NCBI GenBank assembly: GCA_017553965.1
Contig: JAFZJK010000058.1
Coordinates: forward strand, 1 to 12,526
Direction of reading: 5' to 3'
From: Lachnospiraceae bacterium
Lineage (GTDB): Bacteria > Bacillota_A > Clostridia > Lachnospirales > Lachnospiraceae
Length of the DNA: 12,526 nt
Numbering within the stretch: position 1 is the first letter of the stretch; each line of letters begins with the position of its first letter. The notes under the pieces were generated by a model that worked only from the letters and a program-made list of their open reading frames with translations, was not told the DNA's origin and searched no databases. A program made the position numbers and the translations under genes. Of the stretch, positions 7,151-12,526 are shown in pieces.

Positions 7151-8458
7151 CTCAACTGTAGTATTTACAACACCGGTAAATACGGGTGTACCTGTCTCGA
7201 TATCCATGATAGCGAAAGCGAAAGGTCTGTTAAGTATAACTTTCTTCTTGATCTTTATAGGCTCAACGCAAGTAGCCTCACACTTCATATCAATGATTGT
7301 TACTGCAGCGGCTTTGGTTCCGTTTTCATCAAGCTCGATATGAGTTTTCTGTATAACGCTTCCGATGTAAAGTGCGATATTGGGATCGATCGTTGCAGGA
7401 TCAAGCATTTTAAGGAAATTAGCACTTATATCAAAAGGTTTTACCATGCCGAGTGCATTAAGCATATCGTTCATATTGATACTATAATCAAATGTAAATG
7501 CAGGAGTTACTGTATCTACGGATTCTCTCACCCTTGACTCAAAGAACTGTACAAATGCATCATCTGAAAGACTTGCAATATAATCATTTATAGAAACAGT
7601 CTCGTCATCGGGAAGCATTGCCATAAATGCATATTTCCCGCCTTCATAATACTTTAAGAAGCCCTGTGCTGTAGTTGAAGAAAGATACCAGTTTTCTTCC
7701 GAAGAAAGCATCTTGGCTGTCTCTGTCTCGCCCGCATAGTTGGTAAACTTGCCGTTTTTATTTATCTGGTAATCCTCATAAGGCTCTTCCCACTTACCCT
7801 CAAATGCCATACAGTTGATGATGAGCATTATGGTCTTTATATCAAGCTTGTCTACAGCATTGTTGATCATTTTGTTGGTATGCTTTGATATCCAGGTATT
7901 GATCTCATTCTTGGTTGCTTCATTAAAGCTTCTTGAAGCAGCTGCTGCCTTAAACACTTTTCTGAGCAGGTTAAGATACTCTTCGTTTACCTTAACATTA
8001 TTTGCTTCCAAGTTATCCTCATTGATCCAGATGGAGTTTGCTATCTTCATAAGTCCGCTCTTCTCCAGGGTCTTACGATAGCTCTTCGCAAAGTTGATGA
8101 GGTCTCTCTTATTTGCACCCTCAGCTATTAAGTTAGCCATCTGAGTATATGTATCTCCCTGTGCACCCATAGCTGCCATATCAAGTGCAAACATAAGAGA
8201 TGCAGGTGATATCATAACATTCTTTCCGGCCTCTTCTTCTTTAAGAGTCTCTCTTAAAGTCTTAAGAGAAAAGAGGTTGTAGCCCTCAGTCATCTGTTCG
8301 GTAGTAAGCTTTGCTTTCTTGGTTATCTTCATAGCCTTTCCGGTAACAGTGGCTGCTGTTTTCTTAGTCTTAGCCTCAGCATTGTTTACATTTGCAGCAC
8401 CAAAGCCTAAGCCAAGTACCAAAACAAATATCAATAATACGCTTATCTTTCTTTTCAT
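7145..8458 (-). CDS. Secreted serpin (serine protease inhibitor)
   Basis: Serpins trap proteases by a suicide conformational change when their reactive loop is cut. The 437-residue protein starts with a signal peptide (MKRKISVLLIFVLVLGLGFG, likely cleavage after AEA at about residue 29) without a lipobox cysteine, so it should be secreted. Serpin landmarks are NSIWIN, IINCMAFEGKWEEPY (the usual NxxxFKGxW strand), the loop hinge DENGTKAAAVT (377-387) and the signature LNRPFAFAIMD (409-419) with GTPVFTGVV. The small alanines at P12-P10 are what inhibitory serpins need. Counting from E378 as P17 puts P1 at about E394, in a loop with C393 and C397 and many lysines. GGAGG lies 7 nt before the ATG. 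An ECF-type promoter lies upstream and a shared terminator downstream. The target could be a host or competitor protease. Confidence 0.93.
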   Translation of the reverse strand: MKRKISVLLIFVLVLGLGFGAANVNNAEAKTKKTAATVTGKAMKITKKAKLTTEQMTEGYNLFSLKTLRETLKEEEAGKNVMISPASLMFALDMAAMGAQGDTYTQMANLIAEGANKRDLINFAKSYRKTLEKSGLMKIANSIWINEDNLEANNVKVNEEYLNLLRKVFKAAAASRSFNEATKNEINTWISKHTNKMINNAVDKLDIKTIMLIINCMAFEGKWEEPYEDYQINKNGKFTNYAGETETAKMLSSEENWYLSSTTAQGFLKYYEGGKYAFMAMLPDDETVSINDYIASLSDDAFVQFFESRVRESVDTVTPAFTFDYSINMNDMLNALGMVKPFDISANFLKMLDPATIDPNIALYIGSVIQKTHIELDENGTKAAAVTIIDMKCEATCVEPIKIKKKVILNRPFAFAIMDIETGTPVFTGVVNTTVEK

Positions 8459-8501
8459 GATCTTTCCTCCAATTATTCGCAGTGTTAACTGCTTTTCTGA
8501 A

Positions 8502-8533
8502 CATTAGACGATGAATAAAAACCATTAGTTCCA
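8502..8533 (-). promoter_or_regulatory. Candidate ECF-sigma promoter for the serpin gene
   Basis: On the minus strand TGGAAC (8533-8528) and CGTCTAATG (8510-8502) are separated by 17 nt between TGGAAC and CGTC. The combination of an AAC -35 and a CGTC -10 is typical of extracytoplasmic-function sigma factors of the SigV/SigM/SigW type. It would start transcription about 35-40 nt before the serpin ATG. No good sigma-A promoter is apparent in the same place. Confidence 0.5.
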
Positions 8534-8541
8534 CAAATTAC

Positions 8542-8570
8542 TTGTATAAAACAACATAGAATGATATAAT
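8542..8570 (+). promoter_or_regulatory. Predicted sigma-A promoter for the YhhN-like gene
   Basis: TTGTAT (8542-8547) and TATAAT (8565-8570) are separated by exactly 17 nt. This predicts a leader of about 95 nt before the ATG at 8672, and the leader contains the hairpin repeat at 8599-8644. Confidence 0.6.
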
Positions 8571-8598
8571 TTCTTCGTTTTAAAATATAACTTCATAG

Positions 8599-8644
8599 CC
8601 TTCCCCTTAAAAGAAAAGGTGTCGCCGCAGGTGACGGATGAGGT
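8599..8644 (+). repeat. Degenerate copy of an interspersed clostridial hairpin repeat
   Basis: The segment reads CCTTCCCCTT...AAAAGG, then GTCGCCGCAGGTGAC, then GGATGAGGT. The second part folds as GTCGCC/GGTGAC (8621-8626 with 8630-8635, one G-T wobble) around a three-base loop. The first part is an imperfect CCTTCCCCTT/AAGGGGAAGG palindrome with several mismatches. From memory, near-identical elements (CTTCCCC palindrome, GTCGCC hairpin, GATGAGGTG tail) are scattered between genes in gut clostridia. Here it sits between the promoter and ribosome binding site of the next gene. No second copy is present in this window. Confidence 0.5.
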
Positions 8645-8671
8645 ATAAATTTCCCTGAAAGGAATAAACAT

Positions 8672-9535
8672 ATGCCTTCAAATGCAAAAAAGCCGAAAAA
8701 TGCTTTACCGATATTTATTTTTATTGCAGTCGAGATACTGCTTTACTTCGTATATATGTATATGGATATAATGTTAGCAAGCGGGAATGTCAGTACAGAC
8801 TCTTCATTAGCCGCTATAATGAGTACCAGCATATTAAGCCCTACATATATAAAGTACTATTCCATAATACTCTGCCTTCTTATTTCCGTTATCTATTATT
8901 ACAAAAATAAAAGCCAGGATACCATAAACGCATATACGCTACTTGCGGCTGCAATGTTCTTTACAGCTATATCCGATTATTTCCTGTTACTTAAAAACAG
9001 CAACTTAGTACCCGGACTTGCTAGCTTCTGTATAGTTCACGCTATTTATCTGTACGTGATCACCTGTAAAGATATCAGAATAACCGGTATTTATACATGT
9101 ATCAGAATAATCGCCGCTATCATAATTACTGTTATCATTAAATACACCGGGTTAATTAAAGCTTCCAATGATTCGTCTCTCAATTCCGTTTTATTCCTGG
9201 TACTTTTATATGGTATTTCCTTTGTATGGAATGTAGGTTTGCTGATACTAAAACTTGTAAATAACCGTGAGCTCTTAAAGACCACCGGCAAGTCAGGTAA
9301 AAACGATACTAATGATATCGAATCCAAAATATGCACATTCCCTCATCCGGTGATGTTTCTGATCGGGCTTGTACTATTTTTACTGTGCGATATTAATGTT
9401 TTATTATTTAACTTAAGTGCATATATTAATGTAAGCAGCGAGATGTACGCTATTTTACAGATTGCATCCACTGTACTCATGTGGGCATTCTACCTGCCGT
9501 CACAGATGCTGATCGTACTATCGGTGTTGTTATAA
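8672..9535 (+). CDS. Membrane protein resembling the YhhN/TMEM86 (lysoplasmalogenase-like) family
   Basis: The 287-residue protein is very hydrophobic with about eight membrane segments. The pattern FFTAISDYFLLL (96-107), then VPGLASFCIVHAIYLYVI (113-130), matches the YhhN/TMEM86 layout of a conserved Asp followed by a conserved His in the next helix. A second aspartate motif, FLIGLVLFLLCDINVLLFN (229-247), and a C-terminal FYLPSQMLIVLS (273-284) also match. In animals TMEM86 enzymes hydrolyse lysoplasmalogen vinyl ethers; bacterial YhhN roles are less clear. It is longer than most YhhN proteins because of an extended N-terminus and a polar loop at 197-222. AAAGGA lies 8 nt before the ATG. 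It is monocistronic, divergent from the serpin and convergent with the DUF3783 gene. The family call rests on motif spacing seen by eye. Confidence 0.6.
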   Translation: MPSNAKKPKNALPIFIFIAVEILLYFVYMYMDIMLASGNVSTDSSLAAIMSTSILSPTYIKYYSIILCLLISVIYYYKNKSQDTINAYTLLAAAMFFTAISDYFLLLKNSNLVPGLASFCIVHAIYLYVITCKDIRITGIYTCIRIIAAIIITVIIKYTGLIKASNDSSLNSVLFLVLLYGISFVWNVGLLILKLVNNRELLKTTGKSGKNDTNDIESKICTFPHPVMFLIGLVLFLLCDINVLLFNLSAYINVSSEMYAILQIASTVLMWAFYLPSQMLIVLSVLL

Positions 9536-9590
9536 GGGACTCGGTTTGTCATATATATCAAGGAAGGATTTCTCTTTGACACACCGTCCC
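9536..9590. terminator. Long imperfect hairpin between convergent genes, possible terminator
   Basis: GGGACTCGGTTTGTCA (9536-9551) pairs with TGACACACCGTCCC (9577-9590) with one bulge and a mismatch. An inner TCAAGGA/TCTTTGA pairing is possible in the loop. No clear T-run follows on either strand, so it is a weak candidate for rho-independent termination. It fills the 63-nt space between stops at 9535 and 9599. Confidence 0.4.
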
Positions 9591-9598
9591 CTTGTTCA

Positions 9599-10000
9599 TT
9601 ATCTGCGATTTCCCGGGTCTTGAGCACTTTCCTCTTTTAGGTGCTGTATCAAGTCATACAGAGTCCATGTGATATTGTAAAGTGTAACTACAGCCTTTAA
9701 TGCCACCTTTTCAATCCCGGCCTGTCTGTATGCAGTAAGAAAATGCTGTAAAGATTCATCATTAAACCCATTAAACAGTATAACTTCGGGCATAAGGAAA
9801 AGCGGAGGGACTTTTGTAACAGTCCCTCCATTTATATTTGTGTTATTAAACATTACCGGCATAGAAGCAACTATATCGAGTACTGTCCTGTTTAGATCAG
9901 AGTTATCGATTGTCTTTACCTCGATCTTCAGGCTTTCACATAACTTTTCTATAGCGCCCTGCTTCTCTTTTTTTGTCGTATGAATATATAATGTTGCCAT
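9599..10000 (-). CDS. DUF3783 family protein
   Basis: The 133-residue soluble protein has the DUF3783 core at about residues 70-124: PEVILFNGFNDESL, then LTAYRQAGIEKVALKAVVT, then NITWTLYDLIQHL. The N-terminal half (LYIHTTKKEKQGAIEKLCES...) matches the usual layout of these proteins in Lachnospiraceae. The function of the family is not known to me and no catalytic residues stand out. The start is one nucleotide after the stop of the MCP-type gene (TGA-T-ATG) and has no strong ribosome binding site, so it is probably translated by re-initiation. This ties its expression to the chemoreceptor-like protein. The central stretch (51-66) is Asn/Thr/Gly-rich and probably a linker. Confidence 0.85.
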   Translation of the reverse strand: MATLYIHTTKKEKQGAIEKLCESLKIEVKTIDNSDLNRTVLDIVASMPVMFNNTNINGGTVTKVPPLFLMPEVILFNGFNDESLQHFLTAYRQAGIEKVALKAVVTLYNITWTLYDLIQHLKEESAQDPGNRR

Positions 10001-10001
10001 A

Positions 10002-12047
10002 TCACATCTGAATCAAGCTTTCTACGTTTTCTCTGTCAACTACGTTAACACGTAACTTCATATTGTCAGTAGGCAGAGGCTCGCCGGTCACTATGCAATT
10101 GTACATATATATGATAGGATCGTGGCCCTGTCCGAAAGGATCCTGCCCAAGTGCTGCAGTAATGATACCTTTCTTAATGTATCTGAATATCTCCTGTGAA
10201 TGATCGAATACAACCAGCGAAATAGGCCTGCCACTGTCTTCGATAGCACGTGCTGCAGCCAAAGGTGTACCGGTAGTAATAAATATACCGTTTACTTCAG
10301 GATGTCTTCTTATAGCTTCGACAGCCTTATTGTAGGTATCTTCTTCGTTATCCTCAATAAATACTGTCTCTACAATATCCATACCTTTTTGCTGGGATGC
10401 CTGCTTTAAGAAACTGTCACGTCTTATCTTATTAACAAGTATCTTTTCATCACCGCACAGGATTATAATCTTACCGTCATTGTGTACTGCTTTTGCCATT
10501 TCCTTGGCTGCTGTGATACCCGCATCATAAGTATCAGGCTGGAATACCGCGTCACGACTGTTCTCATCGGGTGAATCACAGTTAAATACAAATACTTTTT
10601 TGCCTTGTGCTCTAGCAAAGCTAAGATCTGCACCTCTGTCTGTCATGAAACCGGGACAGATATATCCGTCAAAGCCTTCGTCCTGCATCTTCCTAAAATC
10701 AGCGGGCAGATTTGCTACCAGATCCCAATTTTCATAAGGAATATATCTTACTTCGGCTCCTATGGCCTCAAGTACATTCTTGGCGTAGATGATACCACGT
10801 CTTACTTCGTGCCAGAAGTCATTATCCAGTATGCAGTAAATACCAATCTTAACCTTCTTCATAGGTGTCTGTTTTACAGGCACTACCGAAGTATTGTACT
10901 GCTGCAGCAGATTCTTTATGCTCATTAACATTGAATCGAGCGAGTCAATATTTTCACTCATCTGCATTGAAGCTGCTGCTGTCTCATCCGAAACTCTTGC
11001 TATATCCTGTGTACCGATAACGACCTGCTCAGAAGCCTTGAATGCACGGTCAGCCTGTATACGGCTCTCCTTGGAGTTGGATGTGATATCCTCGATCTTC
11101 AGATAGATGCTCTTCATCATATCATTGATGTGAGCCGACTGCTTATCTATCGATCTGAACGAAGCACTTACCTGCTCGAAATCACGGCTGCTCTTAGCAA
11201 ATACTTCTACGCTTTCCTGTATGCCTTCTTTTACAGCTTCACTGCTTGATATGATGCTGTCCAGGATGCTGTTGATGCTGCTGATACTTTCAGAAGTTTT
11301 ATCAGCCATCTTTGATACTTCACCGGCTACTACTACAAAACCCTTACCTGCTTCGCCGGCTCTGGCTGCTTCTATGGAAGCATTAAGAGAAAGCAACTCA
11401 AGCGAATCACTTATCTCGGTGATAAATGCACCAATCTCATTGATCTCATGGATACGGGAACTAAAATCAAGAAGAATCTGCTCACTCTCAGCAAGCTTTT
11501 CAGATACGGAATTCATGTTCTTTTCGCATCTGATAATTGAATCAAGACCGGACTTGCTGTCCTGTACGGTATCATTAATACGCTCACCTATCTCACGGGC
11601 AGCTTCATCTATAGCAAGGATCTTGGTTGCGTTATCCTCGATAAGGGCAAGGTTGGAACGTACTATCTCCAGTTGCTCTTCTACCTTTTCCGCTACTACC
11701 GAAAGGCTGTCAGCTATCTTTCTGCTGCCCAAGCGGTTACTGTCAGCATTTGAATTAATGACATCTATCGCATCAGACAGTACTACCACGTTTTCCTTTG
11801 TGGCCTCCAGGAATGTCTGCATGTTGTTTTTTATCGAATTAACCGCTTCGGCCAGAATCTTTTGACTGCGTATCGAAAGATCTGCTGTTTCTATATCATC
11901 GAAATCAATGCACCTGTCTTTTAACAGCTGCGCTTTCTTTATAAACTTTGAGGTATGTCTGTAAGACCTGAACAACAGCCATAATAATACGCCGATTGTC
12001 AAGGTCTCAATTATGATCATTATCAAAAATATCAGTTTTAAATCCAT
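10002..12047 (-). CDS. Membrane-anchored MCP signalling protein with C-terminal RbsB/LacI-like ligand-binding domain
   Basis: The 681-residue protein has one membrane helix (about 5-26) followed by [12 protein letters not shown], a positive-inside signal placing the rest in the cytoplasm. I see no clear HAMP domain. A long coiled coil (about 55-385) forms an MCP signalling hairpin with the tip [17 protein letters not shown] (221-237) and [18 protein letters not shown]. Residues 398-681 form a complete periplasmic-binding-protein type 1 fold of the RbsB/LacI group: [19 protein letters not shown], then FDGYICPGF, then [27 protein letters not shown] and the late motif [12 protein letters not shown] (634-645). 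Sensor domains normally precede the signalling part and lie outside the cell; here the order is reversed and the binding fold is internal. QTN at the tip is replaced by S215-L216-E217. GGGGGAG lies 5 nt before the ATG. DUF3783 is co-transcribed. Confidence 0.93.
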   Translation of the reverse strand: MDLKLIFLIMIIIETLTIGVLLWLLFRSYRHTSKFIKKAQLLKDRCIDFDDIETADLSIRSQKILAEAVNSIKNNMQTFLEATKENVVVLSDAIDVINSNADSNRLGSRKIADSLSVVAEKVEEQLEIVRSNLALIEDNATKILAIDEAAREIGERINDTVQDSKSGLDSIIRCEKNMNSVSEKLAESEQILLDFSSRIHEINEIGAFITEISDSLELLSLNASIEAARAGEAGKGFVVVAGEVSKMADKTSESISSINSILDSIISSSEAVKEGIQESVEVFAKSSRDFEQVSASFRSIDKQSAHINDMMKSIYLKIEDITSNSKESRIQADRAFKASEQVVIGTQDIARVSDETAAASMQMSENIDSLDSMLMSIKNLLQQYNTSVVPVKQTPMKKVKIGIYCILDNDFWHEVRRGIIYAKNVLEAIGAEVRYIPYENWDLVANLPADFRKMQDEGFDGYICPGFMTDRGADLSFARAQGKKVFVFNCDSPDENSRDAVFQPDTYDAGITAAKEMAKAVHNDGKIIILCGDEKILVNKIRRDSFLKQASQQKGMDIVETVFIEDNEEDTYNKAVEAIRRHPEVNGIFITTGTPLAAARAIEDSGRPISLVVFDHSQEIFRYIKKGIITAALGQDPFGQGHDPIIYMYNCIVTGEPLPTDNMKLRVNVVDRENVESLIQM

Positions 12048-12103
12048 GCGTTCTCCCCCAACATTTATAGTTTAAGTTCGATACTACATAAGTTTTCTAT
12101 TAT

Positions 12104-12131
12104 ATTATACCATATTAAGTTTACAATTCAA
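12104..12131 (-). promoter_or_regulatory. Predicted promoter of the MCP-DUF3783 operon
   Basis: On the minus strand TTGAAT (12131-12126) and TATAAT (12109-12104) are separated by 16 nt, and TGG before the -10 gives an extended -10 element. Transcription would start near 12097, about 50 nt before the ATG. The spacing is one short of ideal, but the extended -10 compensates. Confidence 0.6.
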
Positions 12132-12174
12132 GCATGTTTTTTAGCTAAGAGTAACTTTCACCTATACCGGACAT

Positions 12175-12393
12175 CTAATCAATTAAGATCAATATCACAA
12201 CAACCAAAGCGAGCACTAAACAATCAGCAACTATCAAAGGTACGATCTGTTTTATATCTCTTTCTTTTTTAGCCTTGTGAATTGTTATACAAAGTAATAT
12301 CAAAAACACAAAAGTAAAAATGATTGCTTTAATAATAGTAAAAAAGGTTATTTCATACTCGCTTAGACCAATCGGATTAAGGAAAAACTTCAT
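12175..12393 (-). CDS. Small two-helix membrane protein, unknown function
   Basis: The protein has 72 residues from the ATG at 12393, chosen because GGGGTG (12407-12402) lies 8 nt upstream; an in-frame GTG at 12402 overlaps that site and is less likely. Two hydrophobic helices, about residues 16-37 (FFTIIKAIIFTFVFLILLC) and 51-70 (LIVADCLVLALVVVILIL), flank a charged loop HKAKKERDIKQ. The positive loop predicts a hairpin with both ends outside. No family is recognised. It lies upstream of the MCP operon on the same strand, but a separate promoter for the MCP gene sits between them. The composition is plausible for a real gene, but the small size leaves doubt. Confidence 0.55.
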   Translation of the reverse strand: MKFFLNPIGLSEYEITFFTIIKAIIFTFVFLILLCITIHKAKKERDIKQIVPLIVADCLVLALVVVILILID

Positions 12394-12444
12394 TATTATC
12401 ACACCCCAAAAAATATTTAATATTGTTCTCCGTCAAAAATATTA

Positions 12445-12526
12445 TCAGCACTTGATCATGAACACATACAACTTATAACTGTAGTCCCCATATTTGTTCC
12501 CGCACCAGTATATTGTGCCGTCAGAA
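12445..12526 (-). CDS. C-terminal end of a minus-strand gene (runs off right edge)
   Basis: A frame open from the right edge ends at TGA 12447-12445 and gives 26 residues: SDGTIYWCGNKYGDYSYKLY, then VFMIKC. The aromatic-rich DGTIYWCGNKYG faintly recalls RCC1-type repeats (DGTVYxWGxNxYG), but one short stretch cannot establish this. It lies 52 nt upstream of the small membrane protein on the same strand. Confidence 0.35.
   Translation of the reverse strand, partial: SDGTIYWCGNKYGDYSYKLYVFMIKC

Noticed and set aside
11221..11865. Long open frame on the plus strand opposite the MCP-type gene (214 codons)
   Set aside because: It is antisense to the well-supported MCP coiled coil; its serine/leucine-rich composition is what the reverse complement of the MCP codons gives, and it has no ribosome binding site.
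12131..12160. TTAGCTAA palindrome next to a T-run as a terminator for the small membrane gene
   Set aside because: The stem is at most four base pairs with no loop, too weak to support the call.
12436..12444. AT-rich inverted AATATT pairs upstream of the small membrane gene as a terminator or operator
   Set aside because: The pairing has no GC content and no T-run in the right place; it is expected by chance in AT-rich sequence.

Overview
The window looks like a chromosomal segment from an anaerobic Firmicute, most likely a Lachnospiraceae-type gut or rumen clostridium. The evidence is a moderately AT-rich composition, strong GGAGG-type ribosome binding sites, the product families (AlaX-type editing protein with a DHHA1 tail, DUF3783 protein, secreted serpin, class I adenylate-forming ligase) and a degenerate copy of a hairpin repeat that I recall from gut clostridia. 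I see no rRNA, tRNA, CRISPR array, transposase or phage gene. The species cannot be fixed from the sequence alone.

Layout from left to right. Bases 1-251 (minus) hold the N-terminal part of an unrecognised membrane protein that runs off the left edge; it has its own predicted promoter and a leader hairpin. Bases 335-4352 (minus) form a tight housekeeping operon: AlaX-like alanyl-tRNA editing protein, then Maf nucleotide pyrophosphatase (1-nt gap), then RecG helicase (21-nt gap). Divergently from 4465 to 7106 (plus) lie an acyl-CoA synthetase-like ligase and a six-helix membrane protein of unknown function. They are 35 nt apart and end at a strong bidirectional terminator shared with the convergent serpin gene. 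The serpin (7145-8458, minus) is secreted and appears to have an ECF-sigma-type promoter. A divergent gene (8672-9535, plus) encodes a YhhN/TMEM86-like membrane protein; its leader carries the interspersed hairpin repeat. It converges on a two-gene operon (9599-12047, minus): a methyl-accepting chemotaxis-type protein followed, with a 1-nt gap, by a DUF3783 protein. A small two-helix membrane protein (12175-12393) and the last codons of another minus-strand gene (12445 to the right edge) finish the window.

The most unusual object is the 681-residue chemoreceptor-like protein. It has one N-terminal membrane anchor, a cytoplasmic MCP signalling domain, and then a complete RbsB/LacI-type periplasmic-binding-protein fold at its C-terminus. 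The topology puts this sugar-binding fold in the cytoplasm, so it would sense an internal rather than external ligand. Its hairpin tip also departs from the usual MCP consensus. Other points worth a second look are the serpin's atypical reactive loop with two cysteines and its ECF-like promoter, a perfect 20-residue tandem duplication at the N-terminus of the ligase, and an insertion of roughly 50 residues in Maf.
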